The notes: a model not told the origin generated them from the letters alone. Positions 9,363-18,954 are shown, numbered from the stretch's first letter. The stretch: DNA of 64,000 bases from Psychrosphaera saromensis (GCF_002954545.1 NZ_MSCH01000003.1:3325991-3389990), one strand, 5' to 3'. Translations and numbers: made by a program.

Positions 9363-10556
9363 ATGAAAGGTAAACCGCTCCAAATGCCAACATTTGTAAA
9401 ATGCCCAATCACCCATCTAACAGTAGGCCAATATGTTGCTGACATATCTCAGCAAGTAGGCCGTATAAAAGTATCTACCGCTGGTTGGATATCCAATAAA
9501 TCAATCATTAGCGAGCTCGCGGCAAAAGGTGTGGTTGAAGTTATTGTTGATGTTGAAAAACAATTAAGTGACACCTTAAAGGCAACTCAACTGTCGGTTA
9601 AATCCGAGTTTCAAGATGTTCCGTTTGAAGATGAACTCCCTCGGGCTAAAAAAGTCGTCAATAAACTGTTAACCGACTTACAAAATGCGTTTAGCCAAAT
9701 AAGAGATAAAGATATTTTTGACCTAAGTCACTTACATTTGGCAACGATGGCCTTTATTGCATCGGCCTACCGTAATCCGTCTGCCATATTATGTATTGTA
9801 CGAGCCACTCAATTTGATGATTATCAATTAGGTCACGCGGTAAGAACTGCCGCCTATTATTGTAAGACCTTCAGGGTAATGCAGTGGCCTTCTGAGTCTA
9901 TACAAAACTGGGTAGTCGGTGCTTTTTTACATGACATTGGTAAGTTGCATATGAAACAAAGTATTCAACAACCCCATTTATTGGACATCAGTGAATCGAC
10001 AAGAGAAAAAGACAATTTTATAGTGCCTGCACACATAGAAGAAGGTGTGTCTATTGCCAAAGAAACGGGTGGCTTTGCAGAAGAAACCATTGAAGTGATT
10101 CAAATGCATCACGAACGGCTTGATGGCTCCGGCTATCCTACAGGCCAAGGCTTAACAGATATAAATGATGCCATGCGGATATTTACCATCATTGATGAAT
10201 TAGACCGCTTGATGCATGTACCAGTCAAAGGAAAGTATTTAAACGCAATTGCGGCTTATCAAAAATTACTAAAAATGGAAAAGGAATTTGATTTTGAGTT
10301 TATACAACAAATAATAAAATCAATCGGCATTTACCCTCCTGGTTCATTGGTTATCTTAAAAAGTCGCAGAGTTGGAATTGTATTAGGCAACCATGGCTCT
10401 ACGGTAAAACCAGATATTAAGCTTATTTATGACGACAGGCTCAGCCAACATATAAACGTCACAACCTTGTCATTAAGTAAAACGAAAGAAACCGACGAAA
10501 TTGCAGATTTTTATGACACTAGCATGTTCCCAGATTTAGCTGAACGCTATTTATAA
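9363..10556 (+). CDS. HD-GYP cyclic-di-GMP phosphodiesterase
   Basis: About 397 residues. The N-terminal part (roughly residues 10-130) resembles the DUF3391 region found before HD-GYP domains (PITHLTVGQYVADI). The C-terminal part is an HD-GYP domain with the HD pair in LHDIGKL (H190-D191) and HHERLDGSGYPTG, the GYP signature. Such enzymes hydrolyse cyclic di-GMP to pGpG or GMP, using a binuclear or trinuclear metal centre. No membrane segment or receiver domain is seen, so it is probably cytoplasmic. Start choice is unsure: a TTG lies at 9354, this ATG at 9363 and another ATG at 9384; none has a good Shine-Dalgarno, and family alignment would suit the third. Confidence 0.9.
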   Translation: MKGKPLQMPTFVKCPITHLTVGQYVADISQQVGRIKVSTAGWISNKSIISELAAKGVVEVIVDVEKQLSDTLKATQLSVKSEFQDVPFEDELPRAKKVVNKLLTDLQNAFSQIRDKDIFDLSHLHLATMAFIASAYRNPSAILCIVRATQFDDYQLGHAVRTAAYYCKTFRVMQWPSESIQNWVVGAFLHDIGKLHMKQSIQQPHLLDISESTREKDNFIVPAHIEEGVSIAKETGGFAEETIEVIQMHHERLDGSGYPTGQGLTDINDAMRIFTIIDELDRLMHVPVKGKYLNAIAAYQKLLKMEKEFDFEFIQQIIKSIGIYPPGSLVILKSRRVGIVLGNHGSTVKPDIKLIYDDRLSQHINVTTLSLSKTKETDEIADFYDTSMFPDLAERYL

Positions 10557-10587
10557 TGTGTAAAATTAATTTTTATCAAAACAATAT

Positions 10588-10615
10588 TTGATTGATTCAT
10601 ACCATTAGGTACAAT
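10588..10615 (+). promoter_or_regulatory. Promoter of the TetR gene with internal operator
   Basis: TTGATT (10588-10593), 16 bp, then TACAAT (10610-10615). The palindrome TACC-ATTA-GGTA (10600-10611) fills the spacer and overlaps the -10 box, so a bound regulator would block polymerase. The same architecture occurs upstream of the 11616 gene, which suggests autorepression. Confidence 0.7.
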
Positions 10616-10649
10616 AGGGGCTAATTATTATATTGTAAGCGAGAATTGT

Positions 10650-11276
10650 ATGGCTAGTGGCAGAAAAAAATCATTTAAAGAAAGTGAAGCGCTAGTGGCT
10701 GCAATGGAAGTATTTTGGGCTAAAGGTTATGTTGGCGCATCTTTGTCCGATTTAACTCATAGCATGGGGATTAATAAACCCAGCATGTATAGTACTTTTG
10801 GCAATAAAGAAGCCTTGTTTATTCAAACGACTCAACTGTATATAAAAAATAGTGAACAGAGACATTCAGCGTTTTTGTTCGAAGAAAACCTCCCGCTAGC
10901 TCAGCGGATTAAAAATCACATGGCTTCTATAGTATTAACTCAATGTGAGACAGGCCATCCAAAAGGATGTTACTTAGTACTTTGCCAATCAGAATTAGTG
11001 GGTGGTGGGATCCCTGAAGCTGCAAGCGAAGTTTTGAACAAGGCAAGAGTAGATAGCCAAAAGCAATTAACTGAGTTTTTTCAAACTGATCCTGAGTCTA
11101 TTAAATTAGGATTAAATAAATGTGCGGCACAAAGCGCGCTGTGTATTATTACCACGTTAAGAGGCACTGCGACTATGGCTCGTGCGGGCTCTAGTTATAC
11201 CGAGCTTGAGTTTGTTATTGATAATAGCTTACGAGGTATTGGCTTACTTCCAAACAATGACCAAAATATTCATTAA
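10650..11276 (+). CDS. TetR/AcrR-family transcriptional regulator
   Basis: A 208-residue one-component repressor. The N-terminal helix-turn-helix spans about residues 10-60 (ALVAAMEVFWAKGYVGASLS, then INKPSMYSTFGNKEALF, the usual recognition-helix pattern). The C-terminal ligand-binding half resembles the YP_ branch of the AcrR type with Cys-containing helices (GHPKGCYLV), but the ligand cannot be told. The next gene on the same strand, an AhpD-like protein, carries two copies of the same TACC-N4-GGTA palindrome found in this gene's own promoter, so the two probably form a small regulon. Confidence 0.92.
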   Translation: MASGRKKSFKESEALVAAMEVFWAKGYVGASLSDLTHSMGINKPSMYSTFGNKEALFIQTTQLYIKNSEQRHSAFLFEENLPLAQRIKNHMASIVLTQCETGHPKGCYLVLCQSELVGGGIPEAASEVLNKARVDSQKQLTEFFQTDPESIKLGLNKCAAQSALCIITTLRGTATMARAGSSYTELEFVIDNSLRGIGLLPNNDQNIH

Positions 11277-11545
11277 TGGCATTCATTTAAAAATAGATAG
11301 CTAAAATAGAGTAAAGAAAAGGACTTCATGGACACTTAGGCCCAGTGCAGATTATTTCAGTAGCCTTTATTTCATTGTCTTTATTTCAACATATCTCTTA
11401 TGTCGCTCCTTCTATTTCGACATCTTTTATATTTTACATCGCTTTTTTTTAAATAATTCAATCATCAAATTACATTAAAACAAGGCGTTGAAAATTAATT
11501 AAGCGTTAACTGCGACTCTATTTAAATTTTTATTGTCATTCAGTG
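11277..11545. other. Intergenic region between the TetR gene and its likely target
   Basis: About 270 bp of T-rich sequence on the plus strand, before the promoter at 11546. I see no ORF, no RNA structure and no clear terminator in it. Confidence 0.4.
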
Positions 11546-11573
11546 TTGACTTTTTATTACCGCTCGGTACAAT
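11546..11573 (+). promoter_or_regulatory. Promoter of the AhpD-like gene
   Basis: TTGACT (11546-11551), 16 bp, then TACAAT (11568-11573). The operator TACC-GCTC-GGTA (11558-11569) occupies the spacer, exactly as in the regulator's own promoter. Confidence 0.75.
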
Positions 11574-11597
11574 ATCGACAAATCATACCCATTGGTA
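11558..11597 (+). promoter_or_regulatory. Tandem TACC-N4-GGTA operators
   Basis: Two palindromes: TACC-GCTC-GGTA at 11558-11569 (between -35 and -10) and TACC-CATT-GGTA at 11586-11597 (just after the expected transcription start). Their centres are 28 bp apart. A third copy, TACC-ATTA-GGTA at 10600-10611, lies in the promoter of the TetR gene. Confidence 0.7.
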
Positions 11598-11615
11598 CAA
11601 AAAAGAGAGATATAA

Positions 11616-12173
11616 ATGACTACTTTAACAATCCATACAATTGAATCAGCTCCAGAAGCAAGCAAACCATTATTAGAGCAATCTCTAAAAACAAATGGCA
11701 TGTTACCAAACCTTCACGGTACGCTTGCTAGTTCACCAAATCTTTTTGAAGCATACCAAACACTACATAACTTATTTGCTAGCTCTTCATTCACAGCCGA
11801 AGAACTTACTGTTGTATGGCAAGGTATTAATGTTGAGCATGGTTGTACTTACTGTGTTCCAGCTCATACTGCAATTGCTCATTCGATGAAAGTTGATGCT
11901 GCGCTAATTGAAGCATTAAGAGATGAAAAGCCAATGCCTACGCCAAAATTACAAGCATTGTTAGATATGACATTAACGCTAGTACGTAATCGTGGCCATG
12001 TAACAGATGCTGAGCTAGAAAGCTTTTACGCTGCGGGTTACGGAGAACGTCAAGTGCTTGACATTATTCTTGGTATTTCACAAAAAGTGATCAGTAACTA
12101 CACAAATCATGTTGCTAATACACCTGTAGATGCACCATTCCAACCATTTGCTTGGACAAAAAAAGCTAAGTAA
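11616..12173 (+). CDS. AhpD-like carboxymuconolactone decarboxylase family protein
   Basis: A 185-residue protein of the AhpD/CMD fold. It has the redox signature E-x-x-C-x-x-C-x-x-x-H (E74, C77, C80, H84 within VEHGCTYCVPAH), which in AhpD supports peroxidase or disulphide-reducing activity. Family members act in oxidative-stress defence or aromatic catabolism; the substrate here is unknown. It has a strong promoter with two operator palindromes shared with the neighbouring TetR gene, a good GAGAG ribosome site and its own terminator, so it looks like a single-gene inducible unit. No signal peptide. Confidence 0.88.
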   Translation: MTTLTIHTIESAPEASKPLLEQSLKTNGMLPNLHGTLASSPNLFEAYQTLHNLFASSSFTAEELTVVWQGINVEHGCTYCVPAHTAIAHSMKVDAALIEALRDEKPMPTPKLQALLDMTLTLVRNRGHVTDAELESFYAAGYGERQVLDIILGISQKVISNYTNHVANTPVDAPFQPFAWTKKAK

Positions 12174-12187
12174 TAGCGGTTAAAAAC

Positions 12188-12221
12188 AAAAGACGATGTA
12201 CTTAGTACATCGTCTTTTTTT
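12188..12221 (+). terminator. Rho-independent terminator after the AhpD-like gene
   Basis: A perfect 11-bp stem, AGACGATGTAC (12191-12201) with GTACATCGTCT (12205-12215), a 3-nt loop and a run of T. Confidence 0.92.
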
Positions 12222-12275
12222 GTGCATAAATTTCATTAACCCGTTTTGCGCTAAAGCATTATCAATTAATTATAT

Positions 12276-13181
12276 TCACTGAACAAAATCAACTAAAGCT
12301 AGCTGCCCTACTTTCCTATTGTTAAAGCGCCAAACAATCATATCTTGCCTAATCTCCAATAAAGTTAAACCAGACTGCAACTCTTGACCTTCATATAATA
12401 CTTTATCGTTTATTTTTACCCAGCGTTCGCTAACATCAGAAGAAAAGATATGCATCTGATAAATAATATTCGGCAAAAGCGCGGTTTGATAAACCGTTAA
12501 ATCGTCGAGTAATAATACATCACTACTCGATGACAAGTTCATTTCAAAGTTATCTTCAAAGGCTTCTGGTATTTCTGTCGCCTTTATTGCTTCAGCAAAT
12601 GATGCTTTTAAAGTATTTGGTACGCCAGTTAAATCGACGTCATCAGTCACTTTCTGTGATGAAGCATCGGTTACTGCAGGTGTTTGTTTTGGAGTGTTAG
12701 TAACTTTTGAAACAACTTTACCTTCCGAGTTCACAGCCACTTCGATCGTTGGATCTGCTTTAGGCTGTTCTTCTTTTGTAATGACATCTAACTGATTAGC
12801 TTTTGGATTAGCTTTAGTATTAACCGCATCTTCTGTCAGCTTTGTAACAATAGGTGTTGGAGTATTAACCTCCGCATTATTCGACCACATAAAATTGCCA
12901 TAAATATACCCAACTAATAAGCCGACAATTAATAATAAACTGGCAATAAAAATCCAAATAAACCAAGGTAAATGACTTTGTCCGTGACTGTTTTGCCCGT
13001 AACCAGAATGAGACCCAGCAAATTGCTGAGACTGATACGAACCGGATGTCGCCACCGTAGGTTGGCTAGTTAATAAATCAGAGTGCTTGGCTGTATTCTG
13101 TTGTGCGATCTGATTTTTATTTTCACTAACAACAGGCTTGTTCTGATTGTTTTTTAATAAGGCTTGGTATAACAAACTCAT
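12276..13181 (-). CDS. gspB: GspB/ExeB-like type II secretion accessory protein
   Basis: A 301-residue single-pass membrane protein. It starts with MSLLYQALLKNN, a cytoplasmic segment rich in S, Q and H, then a membrane helix (about residues 76-97), a low-complexity T/P/K-rich periplasmic linker and a C-terminal T2SS-B-like domain (VYQTALLPNIIYQMHIFSSD to the end). With GspA-type ATPases these proteins help insert the secretin through peptidoglycan. It lies 65 bp after the gspA-like gene on the same strand. The rest of the type II machinery is not in this window. Confidence 0.8.
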   Translation of the reverse strand: MSLLYQALLKNNQNKPVVSENKNQIAQQNTAKHSDLLTSQPTVATSGSYQSQQFAGSHSGYGQNSHGQSHLPWFIWIFIASLLLIVGLLVGYIYGNFMWSNNAEVNTPTPIVTKLTEDAVNTKANPKANQLDVITKEEQPKADPTIEVAVNSEGKVVSKVTNTPKQTPAVTDASSQKVTDDVDLTGVPNTLKASFAEAIKATEIPEAFEDNFEMNLSSSSDVLLLDDLTVYQTALLPNIIYQMHIFSSDVSERWVKINDKVLYEGQELQSGLTLLEIRQDMIVWRFNNRKVGQLALVDFVQ

Positions 13182-13246
13182 TTAATTCATTCCATTTTGA
13201 TCGTTATCTAAAGCGGTTTTCTAAAGTGGTTAAGTAAAGCTAACGA

Positions 13247-14167
13247 CTAAAGAGAACCACTAAAAAAGTAACCCGCTAACATTAGGCTAAACGTCATGAC
13301 AACAAGTATGGCCGCAGCATAAATAGCTAACTTTTTATTCCTTTGAGGTCGAGCTTGCAATTGTCCTCCGAGTACTTCAGCTACGGCTTGTTTGGTGGTT
13401 TTATTATCCACAAAAAATTGACCTTTAGCATAAGCTCCCATTAACGCTCTATCCGCTAATAAGTTAATTAACCTAGGTGTGCCTTTCGCTTGCTGAAAAA
13501 TAATCGTCATCGATTTTTTATCAAATAACGGACGACTGCCACCAACCGCAATAACTCTATGATTTATATATGCAAACGTTTCATCTTTGGTTAACGGCAA
13601 TAAATGATACCTTGCGGTTATACGCTGCGCTAACTGTCTAAGTTCTCTAGTATTTAATTTTTCTTGTAACTCAGGTTGGCCAATTAAAATAATCTGCAGT
13701 AATTTTTTATCATTGGTTTCTAAGTTAGTAAATAAACGCAATTGTTCTAATGCTTGCGTGGATAAATGCTGCGCTTCATCAATCACCAGTAAACTCGACT
13801 TCCCTAGTTTGTCCTGTTCAATCAAGAAAAGTTGCAATGCATCTGATAAAACTTTGTGATCATCTTTATGCTCAACTGGGATTTCAAACGACTCACAAAC
13901 GGTTTGTAACAATTGAATATTATTTAACGTGGGATTTAAAATATACGCGACGTTAAACGTGTCGGGTAAATCACCAAGAACAGCGCGACTAACCATGGTC
14001 TTTCCCGTGCCAACCTCACCGGTCAACATCACAAAACCACCACTACCACGTAAACCATAACGTAAGTAACCAATCGCTTCTTTATGACGGCTGCTCGGAT
14101 ACATCAAGTTAGGATTCGGCGCTATATTAAACGGTTCTTGTTTTAACTGAAAATACTCTAAGTACAT
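13247..14167 (-). CDS. gspA: GspA/ExeA-like AAA ATPase
   Basis: A 306-residue ATPase beginning MYLEYFQLKQEPFNIAPNP, the signature opening of the ExeA/MshM group. Walker A is GEVGTGKT (residues 50-57), Walker B is LLVIDEAQ, and a transmembrane helix lies near the C-terminus (about residues 280-302). Aeromonas ExeA has in addition a long periplasmic peptidoglycan-binding domain; it is absent here, only a few residues follow the membrane helix. Pairing with the GspB-like gene makes the secretion role more likely than MSHA pilus biogenesis (MshM), which has a similar ATPase. Confidence 0.82.
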   Translation of the reverse strand: MYLEYFQLKQEPFNIAPNPNLMYPSSRHKEAIGYLRYGLRGSGGFVMLTGEVGTGKTMVSRAVLGDLPDTFNVAYILNPTLNNIQLLQTVCESFEIPVEHKDDHKVLSDALQLFLIEQDKLGKSSLLVIDEAQHLSTQALEQLRLFTNLETNDKKLLQIILIGQPELQEKLNTRELRQLAQRITARYHLLPLTKDETFAYINHRVIAVGGSRPLFDKKSMTIIFQQAKGTPRLINLLADRALMGAYAKGQFFVDNKTTKQAVAEVLGGQLQARPQRNKKLAIYAAAILVVMTFSLMLAGYFFSGSL

Positions 14168-14289
14168 TATGGTTACTTCAAATTAACAGGTTGTTGAATT
14201 ATATTTAAGGCGATTCGCAGTAGTAGCGACTTTCGAATAATAACAGAATATACTAACGGTATAAGTAAAAGTTAGTTTAAGGTTTTTGA

Positions 14290-15555
14290 GTGCAAATATA
14301 TCTAGTCGGTGGTGCAGTACGAGATTCGCTTTTGCAGTATCCCATAAAAGATAAAGACTACTTAGTGACGGGGGCCACAATCCAGCAAATGCTCGATTTA
14401 GGCTACCAACAAGTTGGCAGATCATTCCCTGTTTTTTTACATCCTGAGACTCATCAAGAATATGCGCTAGCACGCACCGAAAAAAAATCAGGTAGTGGTT
14501 ACACAGGCTTTGTTTGTGACTTTTCTACCGACATTACCGTCGAGCAAGATTTATTACGTCGTGACTTAACTATTAATGCCATGGCGATGATTGAAGACAG
14601 CTCGACGGCAAAAAAAACCATCATTGACCCTTATAACGGCCAACAAGACTTAAACGATAGAATTTTGCGCCATGTATCAGACGCATTTAGTGAAGATCCG
14701 TTACGTGTTTTAAGAGTCGCTCGTTTTGCCGCTAGGTATCATCACTTAGGCTTTACCATAGCCGACGAAACACTTGCCTTAATGACACGTATATCTGAGT
14801 CGGGTGAGCTGTTAGCTTTAACGCCAGAGCGTGTGTGGCAAGAAATGGAGTCGTCATTGGCTGAGCGATCTGCCCATGTATTTTTTGAAGTATTACGTTC
14901 CGTTGGCGCTTTGGCAGTATTATTACCTGAGCTAAATTCTCTTTGGGGCGTACCTAATCCTCCCAAATGGCATCCAGAGATAGATACTGGCTTGCATACT
15001 ATGATGGCGCTAAAACAAGCCTGTCTGTTAACTGATTCGGTGGAAATACGTTTTGCGGTTTTATGCCATGATTTTGGCAAAGGCTTAAGCCCTGTAGATA
15101 ATTTACCTCATCATCATGGTCATGAAAAATCTGGCGTAGAATTAGTAAAACAAGTTTGTCAGCGCTTTAAGATACCAAATAACTTTAAAGACTTAGCATC
15201 TATAACCTGTGAGTTTCATAGTCATATACATAGGGTATTTAATTTAACGGCCGAACCAATCTTAAGCTTGTTCGATAAGGCCGATGCATGGCGAAAACCA
15301 GAACGTTTTAATCAGCTTTTACTCGCATGCAAAGCGGATTTAAAAGGTAGAACGGGGTTTGAAGATAAAGAATACCCACAAGGCCAATTTGTGGTTAAAT
15401 TATTAGATACGGCAAATAAAGTTGCGGTGCAGGATGTTATTCAGTCTGGCTTTAATGGGCCTGATATTAGAGCCGAATTATCGCGAAGAAGAATTGAGAA
15501 AATACAAGAGTGTATTGATATATCTGTTGATATAAAACCAACAGAGCCTAATTAA
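14290..15555 (+). CDS. cca: CCA-adding tRNA nucleotidyltransferase with HD domain
   Basis: Adds or repairs the 3' CCA of tRNAs. The 421-residue protein starts at a GTG and opens with the class II polymerase-beta motif [10 protein letters not shown], followed by KDKDYLVTG (metal-binding D-x-D) and [10 protein letters not shown]. The C-terminal half has an HD phosphohydrolase domain (LCHDFGKG), which in gammaproteobacterial enzymes gives phosphatase and phosphodiesterase activities. Divergent from gspA. Its last codons are part of the terminator stem. Confidence 0.96.
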   Translation: MQIYLVGGAVRDSLLQYPIKDKDYLVTGATIQQMLDLGYQQVGRSFPVFLHPETHQEYALARTEKKSGSGYTGFVCDFSTDITVEQDLLRRDLTINAMAMIEDSSTAKKTIIDPYNGQQDLNDRILRHVSDAFSEDPLRVLRVARFAARYHHLGFTIADETLALMTRISESGELLALTPERVWQEMESSLAERSAHVFFEVLRSVGALAVLLPELNSLWGVPNPPKWHPEIDTGLHTMMALKQACLLTDSVEIRFAVLCHDFGKGLSPVDNLPHHHGHEKSGVELVKQVCQRFKIPNNFKDLASITCEFHSHIHRVFNLTAEPILSLFDKADAWRKPERFNQLLLACKADLKGRTGFEDKEYPQGQFVVKLLDTANKVAVQDVIQSGFNGPDIRAELSRRRIEKIQECIDISVDIKPTEPN

Positions 15556-15574
15556 TGATCAGGCTCTGTTTTAA
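15540..15574 (+). terminator. Terminator overlapping the cca stop codon
   Basis: ACAGAGCCT (15541-15549) pairs with AGGCTCTGT (15561-15569), followed by TTTTAA. The TAA stop of cca lies in the loop. It may also help end uppP-direction transcripts from the other side, where the U-tract is poor. Confidence 0.8.
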
Positions 15575-15606
15575 TATGATACTGTAACTTATCTACTCTA
15601 TCTAGG

Positions 15607-16401
15607 TTAGATAAAGAAGGCTATCAAAATGCCACCAAGAGCTAAGCGGTAGATCACAAATGGCATCATGCCAATCTTCTCGACTAAGATCAGGAAGTAG
15701 TGAATACAAGCATAAGCACTAATAAAAGATAACAAGGTCCCCAGTCCAATTGCCGTCCAATCAACTGGAATGATTTGCTGACTTAGCTCTATCGTTTTAT
15801 ATCCACCGGCTGCAAATATTAGTGGTATTGACAATAAAAATGAAAAACGCGCTGCGGCTTTAGCGGTTAAGCCTAAAATTAATCCAGCCGTTATTGTTAT
15901 ACCGCTGCGTGACGTACCTGGGATTAATGCCAATACTTGCGCAAAACCAATAACTAATACTTCCTTCACTGTTATTTCATATTCACCTTTGGTTTGTTTG
16001 GCATTTTTATCTGCCCACCAAAGTAATAAACCAAATAAAATAGTCGTGATTGAAATAACCGTTACATTTCTTAAGTTGCCTTCAATAAAGTCATTAAAGA
16101 TTAAACCGGCTAATCCAGCAGGTATCGTCCCTAAGATAATCAACCAAGCCAGTTTACTTTCTGAGTCATGTTTACCAAATAACGAGGCAAACCAACTGAC
16201 CGCCATACGGCCTACTTCTTTACGAAAGTACAATACAACGGCGAATAAACTCCCCGCATGCACAGCAACATCAAATGCTAAACCTTGGTCTTGCCAACCA
16301 AAAACGTGTGATGGCAAAATTAAATGCGCCGAACTTGAAATTGGCAAAAACTCAGTCAATCCCTGTAATATTGCCAACACGATAATTTCAATTAATCCCA
16401 C
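15607..16401 (-). CDS. uppP: Undecaprenyl-diphosphatase
   Basis: UppP (BacA) dephosphorylates undecaprenyl pyrophosphate so the lipid carrier can be reused for peptidoglycan and other polymers. The 264-residue multispanning membrane protein begins MGLIEIIVLAILQGLTEFLPISSSAHL, which holds the Glu-rich first motif (LTEFLPISSSAH), and has the second motif PGTSRSGITI. Length is normal. It is 101 bp downstream of folB, and the two genes may share a transcript. Confidence 0.96.
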   Translation of the reverse strand: MGLIEIIVLAILQGLTEFLPISSSAHLILPSHVFGWQDQGLAFDVAVHAGSLFAVVLYFRKEVGRMAVSWFASLFGKHDSESKLAWLIILGTIPAGLAGLIFNDFIEGNLRNVTVISITTILFGLLLWWADKNAKQTKGEYEITVKEVLVIGFAQVLALIPGTSRSGITITAGLILGLTAKAAARFSFLLSIPLIFAAGGYKTIELSQQIIPVDWTAIGLGTLLSFISAYACIHYFLILVEKIGMMPFVIYRLALGGILIAFFI

Positions 16402-16502
16402 AACACTTCCTTATTTAATTTTTATAATTATTAAGTCTCGTTTTTTAACCGAGTTTTAATACCGTTTAATGTGTTTTATTAGTACTTTTATTAATTCTTT
16501 TA

Positions 16503-16868
16503 TTAATACAAAGGCTTAGTACGTTCGATAATGACACCAACACTTGCCGTGTTTGGAACCGCACCTAATTTACGTAGTGTGATCTTAACGCTACTTACTT
16601 GATAATCAGCAAGAATTAATTCAGCAACTTTTTCCGCAACCGTTTCTATTAATTCCGCTTGATTCTGCTTAGCTAGATTAACAACATCCTCTGCTACAAC
16701 CGAATAATCAACGGTTTTAGATAAGTCATCTATTTGAGCTGCGGCTTTAATGTCAGTGCGCATTTCAATATCAAACTGTAATGTTTGCTCAATCTTCTTT
16801 TCCCAATCGTATACACCTATGACTGTGTCTACTTTTAACGCTTCTATAAAAACAATATCGTGGATCAT
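16503..16868 (-). CDS. folB: Dihydroneopterin aldolase
   Basis: FolB converts dihydroneopterin to 6-hydroxymethyldihydropterin and glycolaldehyde in folate synthesis. The 121-residue length is standard. IGVYDWEKKIEQTLQFDIEM, DYSVVAEDV and the conserved ETVAEKVAELIL with a C-terminal KPGA-like LRKLGAVPNTASVGVIIER are family motifs. Divergent from plsY, as in many gammaproteobacteria (folB / ygiH / tsaD). Confidence 0.95.
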   Translation of the reverse strand: MIHDIVFIEALKVDTVIGVYDWEKKIEQTLQFDIEMRTDIKAAAQIDDLSKTVDYSVVAEDVVNLAKQNQAELIETVAEKVAELILADYQVSSVKITLRKLGAVPNTASVGVIIERTKPLY

Positions 16869-17035
16869 TTATTATTCCTGAGTAAGATAGAATTGAGTTA
16901 ACTATTCTGGTCGGATACCATTTAGCTCAGTAACTCGTTATAGTGATGCCTTAATTGAGGCGTAAATACCAAAAAGTATTTGGCACAATCACAAAGAACA
17001 CGAATTCTATCCCAAAAAACTAAATTGAGAAACTG

Positions 17036-17623
17036 ATGCCGGTAGACTTTTTGTTAGTATTAATTATTTCCTACGCAATAGGATCAATTAACTCTGCAAT
17101 TATTTTTAGTAAAATACGCCATTTACCCGACCCTAGAACTGTGGGTTCTAACAATCCGGGGGCGACTAACGTATACCGTACTGCTGGTAAAATGACAGCC
17201 GTAGCTGTGTTATTGTTTGATGTATTAAAAGGAATTGTCGCAACTTGGGGGAGTTATTATATTGGTTTAACACCAATAGAAATTGGTTTTGCTGGACTGT
17301 TCTGTTGTCTGGGCCATATGTACCCAATATTTTTTGGTTTTAAAGGCGGAAAAGCGGTTGCCACGGGTTTTGGTTGTTTATTACCAGTTGGGCTGTCTTT
17401 AGGCATTAGCGTATTAGTTGTTTGGTATTTAGTGTTTAGAAAAACGGGGTATTCTTCTATTGCGGCAATCGTATCAGTTTCATTGTCGCCATTTGTCACC
17501 TTCTATATTGATGATAAATACGTCATCCCAGTGACTATGATTGCTTGTCTCATTATTTTACGACATATCCCTAATGTAATGCGCCTCATTAATGGTACCG
17601 AACCAAAAACGAGACGTAGCTAA
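17036..17623 (+). CDS. plsY: Glycerol-3-phosphate acyltransferase PlsY
   Basis: Inner-membrane enzyme transferring the acyl group of acyl-phosphate to glycerol-3-phosphate, the first step of phospholipid synthesis. The 195-residue protein has about five membrane helices and the family motifs SNNPGATNVYRTAGK, FKGGKAVATGFG and LRHIPNVMRL. Located between folB and tsaD, the conserved ygiH position. Convergent with tsaD, with only 16 bp between the stops. Confidence 0.96.
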   Translation: MPVDFLLVLIISYAIGSINSAIIFSKIRHLPDPRTVGSNNPGATNVYRTAGKMTAVAVLLFDVLKGIVATWGSYYIGLTPIEIGFAGLFCCLGHMYPIFFGFKGGKAVATGFGCLLPVGLSLGISVLVVWYLVFRKTGYSSIAAIVSVSLSPFVTFYIDDKYVIPVTMIACLIILRHIPNVMRLINGTEPKTRRS

Positions 17624-17639
17624 CTCGACAAACCTAACG

Positions 17640-18701
17640 TTAAATAGCGGGTAACTCTTCAATTGACCATCTAGGTCGCGCTTTTATTAGTAAATCACGG
17701 TCACCATATTTTTGTAAACGTTGTGCGCCTGCATAGGCGATCATAGCGCCATTGTCGGTACAAAACTCATGACGAGGGTAATAAACTTGCCCTTTATGTT
17801 TCTCCATTAACTTAGCTAATTTATTACGTAACTCTGTATTTGCGCTCACACCACCGGCGATCACTAAGGTTTTAATACCGGTTTGTTCTACTGCTCTTCT
17901 GCATTTAATCGCAATCGTATCTACAACTGCTTCTTGGAATGCATAAGCGATGTCAGCTTTAATTTGTTCTACATTTTCTGGTGCATCTTCGTTTTGTGTA
18001 GACTTACTGCCCGCTAATATTATTCCTTCTGAACGAATAACATTGGCCGCCGCCGTTTTTAAACCACTAAAAGAAAAGTCCAATCCTGGTCTATCCGTCA
18101 TTGGACGAGGAAATTTATATACGCCTGGCGTACCAGATTCCGCTAATTTAGCTAACATAGGGCCACCTGGATAATCTAAACCAAGTAACTTAGCTGTTTT
18201 ATCAAAGGCTTCGCCTGCGGCATCGTCAATGGATTCACCCAGTATTTGATAATCACCAATGGCTTTTACTTCAACCAGCTGTGTATGCCCGCCTGACACT
18301 AATAAAGCGATAAATGGAAATGCTGGTGTGTCATCCTCTAACATAGGCGCTAATAGGTGCCCTTCCATGTGATGTACTGGTACTGCAGGAATATCCCAAG
18401 CAAATGCTAATGAACGGCCAATACAAGCACCAACCATTAACGCCCCCACTAAACCTGGGCCAGATGTATAAGCAATACCATCAATGTCATCTTTAGCTAT
18501 ATTAGCGTCAGCCATCACCTTTTTAATTAAAGGTATGGTTTTACGCACATGATCTCGAGATGCTAATTCAGGGACGACACCACCATAATCAGCGTGTACA
18601 TCAATTTGGCTATATAGCTCATGCGCTAATAAACCTTTGTTAGTATCAAACAGAGCAATACCTGTTTCATCACATGAAGATTCGATACCTAAAATTAACA
18701 T
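17640..18701 (-). CDS. tsaD: tRNA threonylcarbamoyladenosine transferase subunit TsaD
   Basis: TsaD (Gcp/YgjD) transfers threonylcarbamoyl to A37 of ANN-decoding tRNAs with TsaB and TsaE. The 353-residue protein has the N-terminal [10 protein letters not shown], the metal ligands H111 and H115 in HHMEGH, and the nucleotide motifs [10 protein letters not shown] and [13 protein letters not shown]. Length is slightly above E. coli (337). It is divergent from rpsU, the classic arrangement flanking the macromolecular-synthesis operon. Confidence 0.97.
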   Translation of the reverse strand: MLILGIESSCDETGIALFDTNKGLLAHELYSQIDVHADYGGVVPELASRDHVRKTIPLIKKVMADANIAKDDIDGIAYTSGPGLVGALMVGACIGRSLAFAWDIPAVPVHHMEGHLLAPMLEDDTPAFPFIALLVSGGHTQLVEVKAIGDYQILGESIDDAAGEAFDKTAKLLGLDYPGGPMLAKLAESGTPGVYKFPRPMTDRPGLDFSFSGLKTAAANVIRSEGIILAGSKSTQNEDAPENVEQIKADIAYAFQEAVVDTIAIKCRRAVEQTGIKTLVIAGGVSANTELRNKLAKLMEKHKGQVYYPRHEFCTDNGAMIAYAGAQRLQKYGDRDLLIKARPRWSIEELPAI

Positions 18702-18954
18702 CTAGTGAAACCTTTCTATTAATTGTAAAATAACTGAAACCATTACTGGCCAGTTAACAGCCGACCATTTACTAACCAAGAAGTAACGTCAGAGCCTTTT
18801 AAGATGGCGGCATTCTACCCATTCTTTAATTATTCCTCCAGTATTTAAATTAGGACTTTACATTTAGTATTAGATGGCATTAAAATGCCGCACTATTTTT
18901 ATTAGTCTTGGTTAATATTTAACCATATATCCAAATACTGAGGTGAATTTTTAA

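Noticed and set aside
13247-14167. MSHA pilus ATPase MshM
   Set aside because: The ATPase domain fits both, but the following gene is GspB-like and no other msh gene is near.
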